Shown in pieces: positions 27,701 through 35,488 of a DNA stretch of 64,000 nt. Below the pieces are notes generated by a model. That model was not told where the DNA came from. It saw only the letters and a list, made by a program, of their open reading frames with translations, and made no database searches. Every line of letters begins with the position of its first letter. The stretch's first letter is position 1. The position numbers and the translations under genes were made by a program. Origin of the DNA: Pirellulales bacterium (GTDB taxonomy: Bacteria; Planctomycetota; Planctomycetia; Pirellulales; JAEUIK01); assembly GCA_019636335.1 (NCBI GenBank), contig JAHBXR010000002.1, forward strand, positions 248,001-312,000, read 5' to 3'.

Positions 27701-28068
27701 TCGACGAACCCGCGCGAATCGGCGATCGCCGCGAAGTAGGGGAGTTCGCCACGCTCGAGGGCCTGGTCGACGAGTCGCCGCAGCAGGCGGCGTTTCGACA
27801 GGCCATCGATGGGGCGCGCCGGCTGCGGCGCCGATTCGACGATACGGAAGGCGAACTCTTCAAAAGTCGCTACGCCCGGCGCGAGAAAGCTGCGTGCGGC
27901 GCTCGTCAGCAGGTTCCGGCGCACCTCGTTCGCGGCGCGATGGGTGGGGGCCAGCCAGAGGCAACTCGCAATGGCCAATTTACCCAGCGATGGTCGATAA
28001 AGTTGGAGGAGTTTAGCGGTCTTGCCGCTGCCGGCCGGTCCGGCGACGAGGTGGACCCGGGCTGCCAT
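24793..28068 (-). CDS. addB: AddB-type PD-(D/E)XK nuclease with Fe-S cysteines
   Basis: About 1091 residues from an ATG at 28068. Walker A is GPAGSGKT (10-17). The C-terminal nuclease domain has GGRIDRLD and VIDYKTGY, the expected acidic and DYK catalytic parts. Four cysteines fit the AddB iron-sulfur pattern: one in YAQCPFRFF (about residue 795) and three near the C-terminus in CTSRCTFRTVC (C-x3-C-x5-C, slightly different from the classical C-x2-C-x5-C). It is coupled to addA by an ATGA overlap, so the two subunits are made together. Role: partner subunit of the AddAB recombination complex, recognising or scanning for regulatory sequences. Confidence 0.85.
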   Translation of the reverse strand: MAARVHLVAGPAGSGKTAKLLQLYRPSLGKLAIASCLWLAPTHRAANEVRRNLLTSAARSFLAPGVATFEEFAFRIVESAPQPARPIDGLSKRRLLRRLVDQALERGELPYFAAIADSRGFVDLLAEWIAELKRIEIWPDDFAQVCRTRGSLAAKDRELLTLYRQYQEELNRCQLYDSEGRLWSAREHLRAGELGAYARVRLAVVDGFTDFTRTQHEMLEFLAERIEDLYISLPLEPESDRDELFAKSRATLEELQRRHPRSRVEHLPREERASWPAQAHIESQLFKDPRHIAAARDNRGLEILAAAGRLNELELVGRRIKQLLVDGDPAHGGAPVAAEAIAVVFRSVADWAPLVREVFDEQGIPYVLEGEPALTDRPPIIALLNLLRVDQEDWPYRRLLAAVGNNYFAPRWQGWHAETSTAAIERVVRRLQIPSGRRKLLEAIEWALARADQRAPLDEEGQRENEAMVAVRQRDLTQARSTLTRLAAVYDRLPARADLATWSAVLTELAQQTGLLHAASADDRIAWDELLAALERLAQLERHLGEEAETLSRHEFYQLLADVARWHRPQGRRDESGCVRVVSAPAARALSIPYLFLAGLTERSFPAALREDRFYTEHEYQAFREAGLPLELRADQNQKEMLLFYELVTRARRRLTLSYPALDERGEPLLASPFLTELERAFGPLGVTRHAETGLSPVPRDHDPLSLREARLRAADLSLSGQPEALAAFAHAARTQTAGANIVAGLRLTRERSRREEFGIYEGIVVGEATLAQLARDFGNEHLWSPSQLELYAQCPFRFFAEQVLGAAPLDELGLQIDHARRGWLLHETLKLLHRQQIEGDTARTALDEHFVATLAELLQSSAHAETLSAALDEIDRRVIGGWAGLYAEQHQGYSQSWSDFDAAPTPRHFEVSFGLPAPSDDAISTVEPLIITEGDITVLIGGRIDRLDVGEHRGRVVFNVIDYKTGYVPSAKKLREFHATSLQLDIYTHAAEDLLLAGSEALPWNAGYWQIRKRGFHQPLALAVDDEKRLARAPEWELRRQKLRETVLRLVRSIRAGRFPMSNEDEDCTSRCTFRTVCRVHQTRALDKLP

Positions 28069-28132
28069 GGCGCTCCGTCTTTTACGTGTCCACCCAGTGG
28101 AGGGAGAAGCTGGGTGGTTCGGGCGTTTTTGT

Positions 28133-28162
28133 TTGACAGAGGAGAGTAGGAACCGCTAAGAT
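28133..28162 (+). promoter_or_regulatory. Sigma70-type promoter of the DUF1559 gene
   Basis: TTGACA at 28133-28138 and TAAGAT at 28157-28162 are separated by 18 bases. They lie upstream of the DUF1559 gene, with a leader of about 150 bases before the ATG at 28319. The perfect -35 makes this one of the better promoters in the window. Confidence 0.65.
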
Positions 28163-28318
28163 CGACCCTGTCTTCACCGGAACAGGACAGCGACCCGCGC
28201 TCGCATTGGGTTCGCGTACATAGCTACTTCGGAAGCGTAATATCAGGCGTTTCTGTACGCCTGTCTAGATCCCTCATCGTTTTCTTTCTTTATCCTTGTT
28301 GTCGCGAGGAGGCGTTCC

Positions 28319-29569
28319 ATGTCTCGATTCACTCGTATCCGCAGGGGGTTCACCCTGGTGGAGCTGCTGGTGGTAATCGCCATCATCGGCATCCTGATCG
28401 CGCTGCTGTTGCCGGCCGTGCAGGCCGCACGCGAAGCCGCGCGCCGTTCGACCTGCCGAAACAACATGAAGCAGATCGGTCTGGCGTTGCACAACTATGC
28501 CGAGACGTTCGGCACGTTTCCCCCCTCGGCCACCGGTTCGATCATCCGTGGTACCGGCGCCCTGCAGCCGCGTCCCGGTAGCTATCACACCGGACGTAAC
28601 CGTTTTCCGAACGGCACGGACTCGGATGGTCACATCTACAGCTTCCTGGCGCTGATCCTGCCGCAGATGGAAATGGGCGCCCTGCACGGCATCATCAATT
28701 TCAATCGCCCGACGTTCCAGACGACGGCCATCAGCGGTCTCGCGGTCGATGCAAACAATCCTCGTGCGGCGGGCACGTCTATTCCTGGTTATATTTGTCC
28801 GTCGTTCTCTGGTACGCACACGTCGATCGCCGATGAATACGGCGGTGCCAGCACCACAGACCTTGCCACGTTGGCTCTTGGTCAGCCTTATATCGCATTG
28901 CCGCTGTCGCAGTATCAAGCCGTCGGCGCCTCGACTTGGGAAAAGATGCTCGGCGTGGCCACGTCCAGCTCGACCAATCCGGTGCCCAATCCAGACGGTG
29001 CCATGTATCCCACCTTCCGTGGGCGCGAATCGCACACCCGCTTCCAAGACTTCCTGGACGGCACGTCGCAGACGTTCTTGTGCGTCGAGACTCGCGAACG
29101 TCGTTACGCCACCTGGTACGATGGTTTCACATCGTCGCTCGTGACGCTTTACCACAAGAATACAGATCCTGCAACCTTGCCGAACAATAGCCAGTTGTTG
29201 CCGCCGAACTCGGCCGGAAACCCGAATCGTTTCCGTACGACCGGCCCGAACAGCAACATCACGAACCTGAACTTCGGCGCTGGCCAGATCGATCAACGTA
29301 TTGATGCCACGACGAAGCATTACTACATGGGCGTCCCAGGCAGCAGTGGCCCCACTTTCCCACCCGTAGCGGCCGGCACGCCCAATGGATTCAACGGCTG
29401 GAGCGCTAGTTGGGATTATGGCCCCAGCAGTGAGCACTCCGAAGGTGCCCATCACCTGATGGGTGACGCCAGCGTGCAGTTTATCCAGAACGGTATCGAC
29501 GCCGCCACCTACTATGCCCTCACGACCCGCGGTGGTCACGAGTCGCACAGTTGGGAGCCCGGCCAGTAG
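28319..29569 (+). CDS. DUF1559 domain-containing prepilin-like protein (stand-alone)
   Basis: About 416 residues. AGGAGG at 28307-28312 gives an ideal ribosome binding site for the ATG. Class III prepilin signal [20 protein letters not shown], then [28 protein letters not shown], the DUF1559 signature. The C-terminal motif is H-X9-DA rather than H-X9-DG ([18 protein letters not shown]). Exposed pilin-like protein likely cleaved by a prepilin peptidase; its role is unknown. It has its own promoter, binding site and terminator, so it is a single-gene transcript and probably strongly expressed. Confidence 0.9.
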   Translation: MSRFTRIRRGFTLVELLVVIAIIGILIALLLPAVQAAREAARRSTCRNNMKQIGLALHNYAETFGTFPPSATGSIIRGTGALQPRPGSYHTGRNRFPNGTDSDGHIYSFLALILPQMEMGALHGIINFNRPTFQTTAISGLAVDANNPRAAGTSIPGYICPSFSGTHTSIADEYGGASTTDLATLALGQPYIALPLSQYQAVGASTWEKMLGVATSSSTNPVPNPDGAMYPTFRGRESHTRFQDFLDGTSQTFLCVETRERRYATWYDGFTSSLVTLYHKNTDPATLPNNSQLLPPNSAGNPNRFRTTGPNSNITNLNFGAGQIDQRIDATTKHYYMGVPGSSGPTFPPVAAGTPNGFNGWSASWDYGPSSEHSEGAHHLMGDASVQFIQNGIDAATYYALTTRGGHESHSWEPGQ

Positions 29570-29598
29570 TCGTTCTGGTCACTCAATCGCGTAAGTTC

Positions 29599-29639
29599 GC
29601 CGCACGCTCTTACTCTGGTGGGAGCGTGCGGCTTTTTTT
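29599..29639 (+). terminator. Rho-independent terminator of the DUF1559 gene
   Basis: A perfect 11-bp stem GCCGCACGCTC (29599-29609) with GAGCGTGCGGC (29622-29632), a 12-base loop and seven T (29633-29639), starting 30 bases after the stop codon. This is the clearest terminator in the window. Confidence 0.92.
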
Positions 29640-29719
29640 ATGCGCGGCACCCCTCCAGCAGAATCGCTCGTTCATTTGCCGCACCTAAAACGCCCGCGCC
29701 GCGTGGCAGTGGCATTTTC

Positions 29720-29748
29720 TTGACGCGACGTACCGGAACGCCTAACGT
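29720..29748 (+). promoter_or_regulatory. Weak promoter candidate for the DUF1549 operon
   Basis: TTGACG (29720-29725) and TAACGT (29743-29748) are 17 bases apart, about 150 bases upstream of the operon's first ATG. The -35 is good and the -10 is poor. Confidence 0.3.
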
Positions 29749-29901
29749 ATCAACGTCTGTCCATGCGTTGTGGGGGCCGCGGATCCCATCTGTCTTGAGC
29801 GAGGTGGCGCGGCCTCTCCTCCAACGTCCTGCCCGGTGTGTGATTCCCGCTACGTTCCCCCCTTTCGGTCGTGGTTCGTCAAAGTTTCGGAGTGATCCGC
29901 C

Positions 29902-31620
29902 ATGTCGCAAGGGGGAGATCCCTGGCGCGGTTGCGTGTCCCTGCTTGGGATCGTGGTCTGCCTGTCATTCGTCTCGCCGCTGGCCACGGGGGCGGAACCG
30001 CCTCTGCACGAGCGTATCGACGAGCAGATCGCGGCGCACCATGCCGGGGCGATGGCCGAACGCGCGAGCGATGCCGAACTGCTCCGCCGCCTCTATCTCG
30101 ACCTGACGGGCCGCATCCCCACGACGTCGGCGGCGCGCGCCTTTCTCGACGATCCCTCCCCCAACAAACGCGAGCAACTGATCGATCGCTTGCTCGCCAG
30201 TCCGGCCTATGCGCGGCACATGCAGCGCACGTTCGACGTGTTGCTCATGGAGCGGCGTGCCGACGAGCATGTACCGGCCGCCGAGTGGCAGGAGTATTTG
30301 CGCAGTTCCTTCGCCACGAATAAGCCCTACGATCAACTCGTGCGCGAGATCCTCTCGGCCGACGGTCTCGATCCCGCGCAGCGGCCCGCGGCGAAGTTTT
30401 ATCTCGACCGCGCCGGCGAAACGAACATCGTCGTGCGCGATGTCAGTCGCATCTTTCTGGGCATGGATCTGCAGTGTGCCCAGTGCCACGATCACCCGCT
30501 GGTCGACGACTACAAGCAAGACTATTTCTACGGGCTTTCTGCTTACCTCACGCGCAGCTTCATCTTTACCGGCCAGGACCAACCGGCCACGATTGCCGAG
30601 AAGGCCGAAGGTGAGGTGAAGTTCAAGTCGGCGTTTCTCGACGAGCCGGAACGCCAGACGGGGCCCCGCGTGCTCGAGACCACCTCTCTCGTGGAACCTG
30701 CCTTTGCCGAGGGAAAGTCGTATGTCATTGCCCCGGCCGAGGGCGTCCGCCCGCAGCCGCGCTTCAGTCGCCGGGCATTTCTGGCGACGGATTTGACCTC
30801 GCCCGAGAATCGCCAGTTCAGTCGCACGATCGTGAATCGACTCTGGGCGCGGATGATGGGGCGTGGTCTGATCGAGCCCTTGCACTTCGATCACAGCGAT
30901 AATCCACCGTCGCACCCCGAGTTGCTCGATCTGCTGGCCACCGAATTCACCGCCGGCGGATTCGATCTCAAGGCCTTGCTGCGCGAGCTTGCTCGATCGC
31001 AAACCTATCAACGTTCGAGCGAATGGCCGGCCGACCTGGATGCCCAGGCTTGTCCGCCCGAATCGTTCGCGGTGGCGAATCTGAAGCCCCTCTCCCCCGA
31101 GCAACTGGCGGCGAGCACGCTCGAAGCCACGGGCATGTCCGAGGCGATTCGTGCCGAGTTCGAACAGCAGCTTCGCGGCGATCCGCGCCTGGGCGAGGTG
31201 CTCGCCGCGGACGAAGAACGTCGCACGCTGCGCGAGGAGATGAGCGAGCAGCGACTGAACGCACAACTCCTAGGTCAGCTCGGGCAGTTCGTCGCCTTGT
31301 TCGGCAACCTGCCCGGCGAGCGGCAGGACGCCACGGAGGCCACGGTCCACCAGGCCTTGTACTTCTCGCACGATGGAGGCATGGCCAGTTGGCTGACCCC
31401 CTTGGGACAGAACCTGGCCGCAAGGGCCGTGTCGCTTTCCGATCCCGCGCTGGCCTGTGACGAGATCGTGCTCAGCGTGCTGTCGCGTCGTTCCACGACG
31501 GACGAGCAGCAAGAGTTCGCCCATTTGCTCGCGGCCCAAGGCGAATCGGGGCGAGCCACCGCCGTGTCGGAGTTTATCTGGGCGCTCCTCGCGTCGAACG
31601 AGTTCCGCTTCAATCACTAA
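29902..31620 (+). CDS. DUF1549/DUF1553 domain-containing protein (PSCyt2-PSD1 type)
   Basis: About 572 residues with a signal peptide (VSLLGIVVCLSFVSPLATGA). The N-terminal part has the DUF1549 hallmarks LLRRLYLDLTGRIPTTSAARAF and the haem-like CAQCHDHP (CxxCH), and the C-terminal part has DUF1553 features such as RTIVNRLWARMMGRGL and LLREL. These proteins are exported and are abundant in planctomycetes; their chemistry is not established. Compared with the copy at 48079 it lacks the PSCyt1 N-terminal cytochrome domain, so it is a short form. Followed closely by a DUF1501 gene and a WD40 gene in the same direction. Confidence 0.85.
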   Translation: MSQGGDPWRGCVSLLGIVVCLSFVSPLATGAEPPLHERIDEQIAAHHAGAMAERASDAELLRRLYLDLTGRIPTTSAARAFLDDPSPNKREQLIDRLLASPAYARHMQRTFDVLLMERRADEHVPAAEWQEYLRSSFATNKPYDQLVREILSADGLDPAQRPAAKFYLDRAGETNIVVRDVSRIFLGMDLQCAQCHDHPLVDDYKQDYFYGLSAYLTRSFIFTGQDQPATIAEKAEGEVKFKSAFLDEPERQTGPRVLETTSLVEPAFAEGKSYVIAPAEGVRPQPRFSRRAFLATDLTSPENRQFSRTIVNRLWARMMGRGLIEPLHFDHSDNPPSHPELLDLLATEFTAGGFDLKALLRELARSQTYQRSSEWPADLDAQACPPESFAVANLKPLSPEQLAASTLEATGMSEAIRAEFEQQLRGDPRLGEVLAADEERRTLREEMSEQRLNAQLLGQLGQFVALFGNLPGERQDATEATVHQALYFSHDGGMASWLTPLGQNLAARAVSLSDPALACDEIVLSVLSRRSTTDEQQEFAHLLAAQGESGRATAVSEFIWALLASNEFRFNH

Positions 31621-31659
31621 TATGGACTGCACCTTCTGGGTGTAGATGAGGATTGAGCC

Positions 31660-32952
31660 ATGCAGTGTGCCTACGCCTGCCGCTCGACAGAACACTCGAT
31701 TGCGCGGCGTTCCTTCCTCGGAGGAATGTTGGCCGGCGCCGGCGGTGTGCTGGGAGGCGCCTTCGGCGGCTTCGCACGGCCGGCCGCTGCGCAACAACTC
31801 GCCTCGACCCAGAAACGCGTCCTCGTGGTTTATCTCGCCGGCGGCGTGAGCCAGCTCGAAAGCTGGGATCCCAAGCCCCAGACCGACACCGGCGGACCGT
31901 TTCGCGCGATCCCCACCTCGGTGCCTGGCATCCACATCTCAGAGCTGCTGCCCTATACGGCGCAGCAGATGCACCACTTATCGATCGTGCGCAGCGTGAA
32001 CACGAACGAGAACGATCACGGCAAGGGGAGCTACATCATGCATACGGGGCGGCGCGAGGAGCCCGCGCAGCCCTATCCGCATTTGGGATCGGTGGCCGCG
32101 AAGTATCTCTCGCCGGAGGATGCGGCGCTACCCGGCTACATCCACATCACGCCGGGAGGCAACGGGGTCAGCGCCAGCGAAGCCGCCTTCCTCGGCCCGC
32201 GTTATGGCGCGGTGACTTTGGGTAATGGCGAGCCCCCGCGCAACACGAAACGCGCCGAATCGTTGACCGAAGCCGCCGACCTGGCGCGCAACGATCTGCG
32301 GCGCCGCCTGAACGATCGGTTCGTCGCGCGACGACGAACCGCCGAGACCGAGGCCTACAGCTACTCCTACGAGCAGGCCCTCAAGTTGGTCGCCCAGCGC
32401 GAGCTGTTCGACGTCACGCGCGAAGGGGACGCCGAATTGGCGCGCTACGGCACGCACGATTTCGGCCGTCATTGTCTCCTCGCGCGGAGACTGCTCGAGC
32501 ACGGCGTGACCTTTGTCAAAGTCTCGCATTCGAATTACGACACGCACAACGAGAACTTCGACTTCCACATCGAGCAGTTGGGCGAGTTCGATCGCCCCTT
32601 TGCGACCCTGGTAGGCGACCTGGCCGAGCGCGGCATGCTGGAAAGCACGCTGATCGTCGTCATGTCCGAGTTCGGACGGACGCCGCAGATCAACCATCTC
32701 TACGGCCGCGATCATTGGGGCACGGCCTGGTCGGTCGTGCTGGGGGGCTGCGGCATCCAACCAGGCGCGGTCATCGGCAAGACGAACGAAAACGGTACCG
32801 CCGTGGCCGATCGTGAAGTTAATGGTGGGCACCTGTTCCATACCTATCTCAAGGCGGTCGGACTCGATCCCCACGAAGAGTACGTTATTGGCGGACGCCC
32901 CATCGCCATGGCCGATCCCTCGGCCGACGTGATTCAGGAACTGTTGATATGA
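31660..32952 (+). CDS. DUF1501 domain-containing protein, Tat-exported
   Basis: About 430 residues with a twin-arginine signal (ARRSFLGGMLAGAGGVLGGAFGG). DUF1501 is sulfatase/alkaline-phosphatase-like in fold; landmarks here are VLVVYLAGGVSQLESWDPKP, the central HDFGRHCLLARRLLEHGVTFV and MSEFGRTPQINHLYGRDHWG. The ligand and reaction are unknown. The preceding gap is 39 bases and its stop overlaps the ATG of the WD40 gene, so the three genes form one operon. DUF1501 usually accompanies DUF1549/DUF1553 proteins, as it does here. Confidence 0.87.
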   Translation: MQCAYACRSTEHSIARRSFLGGMLAGAGGVLGGAFGGFARPAAAQQLASTQKRVLVVYLAGGVSQLESWDPKPQTDTGGPFRAIPTSVPGIHISELLPYTAQQMHHLSIVRSVNTNENDHGKGSYIMHTGRREEPAQPYPHLGSVAAKYLSPEDAALPGYIHITPGGNGVSASEAAFLGPRYGAVTLGNGEPPRNTKRAESLTEAADLARNDLRRRLNDRFVARRRTAETEAYSYSYEQALKLVAQRELFDVTREGDAELARYGTHDFGRHCLLARRLLEHGVTFVKVSHSNYDTHNENFDFHIEQLGEFDRPFATLVGDLAERGMLESTLIVVMSEFGRTPQINHLYGRDHWGTAWSVVLGGCGIQPGAVIGKTNENGTAVADREVNGGHLFHTYLKAVGLDPHEEYVIGGRPIAMADPSADVIQELLI

Positions 32953-33989
32953 ACGAAGCTCCCGCCGCCCCGGCCGAGAATGCTACGCCCGCACCTGCTA
33001 GTGCCGTCGATCCGACAAAGACGCGCGCGGCGCGCGAGTTCGAGTACACCAGTCCCTTTCTGGCCTGCCGCTTCGATCCGACGGGCACTTACGTTTTCGC
33101 CTCGGCGCAAGACAACACCATTCAGCGTTTCCATCTCGAATCGGGAGAGCGCGTGGCGTTGGTCGGGCACGAGAGTTGGCCGCGTGGCCTGGCCTTCTCG
33201 CCCGCGGGAGACATGCTCTTCAGCGGAGGCAACGAAGGGCGCTTGATCGCCTGGCCCGCCGGCGCCGCCCCGATCGAGCCCGCTCGCGTCGGCGAAGCCC
33301 ATCAAGGTTGGATTCGCGCCGTGGCCGTCAGTCCCGGTGGTTCGCTCGTGGCCACGGCGGGCAACGATCGCCTGGTGCGGCTTTGGAACGCGACGGACGG
33401 CACGCTCGTGCGCGAGCTGGCGGGGCACGAGAGCCACGTCTACAACCTGGCCTTCCATCCGAGCGGGGTTCACCTGGTCTCGGGCGATCTCAAAGGCGTG
33501 ATCCGCCAGTGGGACGTGGCCAGCGGCGCCGAAGTGCGCACGCTCGATGCCAGTCGGCTTTGGAAATACGATGCCGGCTTTGCTGCCGATATCGGCGGCG
33601 TGCGTGCCATCGCGTTCAATCACGATGGCACCCTGCTGGCGTGTGGCGGCATCACCGATGTCTCGAACGCCTTTGCCGGCGTCGGCAATCCGGCGGTCGT
33701 GCTCTTCGACTGGGAGAGTGGATCGCCGAAGCTGGTACAACTCTCGAAAGAGAATCTACAGGGGGTGGTGTGGGGCCTCACCTTCCATCCCGACGATTTC
33801 CTCGTCGGCGCGACCGGAGGAGGCGGTGGGGGCTCGCTGTTGTTTTGGCGTCCCGATGCCGAACGCGAGTTTCACCGCCTGGCCTTGGCGGCCACGTCTT
33901 GCGATCTGGCGCTTCATCCCGACGGGCGACGACTGGCGGTGGCCCATTACGATAAGAAGCTACGGCTGTACGACATGACGGCGGCCTGA
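32949..33989 (+). CDS. WD40 repeat protein
   Basis: About 346 residues; the ATG overlaps the DUF1501 stop by ATGA. At least six WD-like blades are visible, for example GHESWPRGLAFSPAGDMLFSGG, VAVSPGGSLVATAGNDRLVRLWN and LAFHPSGVHLVSGDLKGVIRQWD, in keeping with a seven-blade propeller. There is no signal peptide, only a short Ala/Pro-rich N-terminus, so it may stay in the cytoplasm although its operon partners are exported. A scaffold or sensor role is an inference. Confidence 0.85.
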   Translation: MNEAPAAPAENATPAPASAVDPTKTRAAREFEYTSPFLACRFDPTGTYVFASAQDNTIQRFHLESGERVALVGHESWPRGLAFSPAGDMLFSGGNEGRLIAWPAGAAPIEPARVGEAHQGWIRAVAVSPGGSLVATAGNDRLVRLWNATDGTLVRELAGHESHVYNLAFHPSGVHLVSGDLKGVIRQWDVASGAEVRTLDASRLWKYDAGFAADIGGVRAIAFNHDGTLLACGGITDVSNAFAGVGNPAVVLFDWESGSPKLVQLSKENLQGVVWGLTFHPDDFLVGATGGGGGGSLLFWRPDAEREFHRLALAATSCDLALHPDGRRLAVAHYDKKLRLYDMTAA

Positions 33990-34062
33990 GCGCCCGTCGT
34001 TCCATCGCGGTGTGCGGTGACGATGCACCGCTCGTTTGTTCTCCGCCGGCGCAGCGTGGCGG

Positions 34063-35325
34063 CTACTTCTTGCCGCCGATCGAGAAGAGTTGCGAGACCG
34101 TGCGGATATACAGCCGCCCGTCCGCGACGGCGGGCGTGCTGCGGCATTCTTCGCCGAGTGGGATCTTGCCCAGTTCTTCGAACTCCTCGCCGGCGCGGAG
34201 CACCATGACTTCACCATCGTCAGAGACGCAGTAGAGTCGATCGTTCACGCAGATGGGCGAGCCCGAGAAATTTCCGCCGACGCGTTTGCGCCACACGACT
34301 TCGCCGTCGGCCGCGTTGATGCAGGTGACCACGCCATTGTCGGCCCAGAGAAAGACGCGATCACCGTGTACCAAGCCGGTCGGTACATAGGGGGCCGATT
34401 TGTCGATGCGATAGGCCTCGGCCGGTTGGACCTTGCCATCGGCCGTGCCGGGTTTCACCGCCACGACATAGTTGCCGCCGCCCCCCGAGCCGCAACTGCC
34501 GAAGATCAATCCCGCGGCGACGTAGGGAGAGCTGACCGAGCGTTTGTCGAAGACGGAAATCTCCCAATTCACCTTGCCGGTCCACGGCTCGACGCTGGTG
34601 ATGCCGTGCGCGCCGCTGTTGAAGATCAATTCCGGCGGACCGCTGGGGGGGTGATAGAGGCACGGCGTGGAGTAGGCCACCACATTAGTCTTGCGAGGGG
34701 TCTGCCACACGGTCTTGCCCGTCATCCGATCGACAGCGAGCAGAAAACTCTCGCCATCCTGATCGTTGCCCAGGATGATCAGATCTTCGAACACGACAGG
34801 GGACGTGCCGCAGCTATGCTGGCTCTTGAACAAGCCCAGATTGCGTCGCCAGACTTCGTTCCCTTCGTGATCCAGCGCAATAAAGGCATACTCCTCGGGC
34901 GACGACCAGGCGACGTACACATGGTCGGCATCGACGGCCGGCGTGGGCGTGGCGAAGCTGTTCCGCTCGTGCTTCGTATGGGGCGAGCCGTCGTATTCCT
35001 TCGTCCACAGGATCTTGCCCGTGGTATCCAAACAGATCGCGGTGCGCGTCGTGCCGTCTTCGGAAGCCGACGTGAGAAAGATGCGGTCCCCCCACAGCAC
35101 GGGGCACGAGTGGCCCAGTCCCGGCAGCTTCGCCACCCAGTTGTAATCGTCGGCCGTCCAGGTGACCGGGATTCCGGCCGACTCGACGACGCCCGTCCCA
35201 TTCGGACCGCGGAAGCGGGTCCACTCCTGCGCTTCGACCGCGTGCGAGGAGAGGGGGCTCGCCGTCAAAATAGCACACAACGCCAACGCACACACGCTGG
35301 CATCGGAGACGAAAGACAAACGCAT
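34063..35325 (-). CDS. PQQ-like beta-propeller repeat protein (outer membrane protein assembly BamB-like)
   Basis: About 420 residues from an ATG at 35325 with AGGAG nine bases upstream. Signal peptide (SFVSDASVCALALCAILTASPLSSHA), then the planctomycete hallmark WTRFRGPNGTG. PQQ-like blades follow, with repeated LWGDRIFLTSA, TGKTVWQTP and DGEVVWRKR patterns. No quinoprotein catalytic residues are apparent, so it is probably a binding or scaffold propeller. It converges with the WD40 operon. A close relative is at 61108. Confidence 0.85.
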   Translation of the reverse strand: MRLSFVSDASVCALALCAILTASPLSSHAVEAQEWTRFRGPNGTGVVESAGIPVTWTADDYNWVAKLPGLGHSCPVLWGDRIFLTSASEDGTTRTAICLDTTGKILWTKEYDGSPHTKHERNSFATPTPAVDADHVYVAWSSPEEYAFIALDHEGNEVWRRNLGLFKSQHSCGTSPVVFEDLIILGNDQDGESFLLAVDRMTGKTVWQTPRKTNVVAYSTPCLYHPPSGPPELIFNSGAHGITSVEPWTGKVNWEISVFDKRSVSSPYVAAGLIFGSCGSGGGGNYVVAVKPGTADGKVQPAEAYRIDKSAPYVPTGLVHGDRVFLWADNGVVTCINAADGEVVWRKRVGGNFSGSPICVNDRLYCVSDDGEVMVLRAGEEFEELGKIPLGEECRSTPAVADGRLYIRTVSQLFSIGGKK

Positions 35326-35488
35326 AGAAGAAAACTCCTCGTCGCGAGTCGTACGGGCGGGGTTGTTTTCTATGGCGGTGGTTGGGGTAGGGCAGCCCTT
35401 GATGGTAGCCCATGCCAACGAGACGGGCTAGCAGTTTCGCCGTGCGGCTCAAATCCGGTGAGGCAGCATGCTCAGAAGTCGGCTGCCG

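Noticed and set aside
34014..34031. GCGGTG/CACCGC hairpin between convergent genes
   Set aside because: Only six base pairs with no T tract; insufficient to call a terminator.
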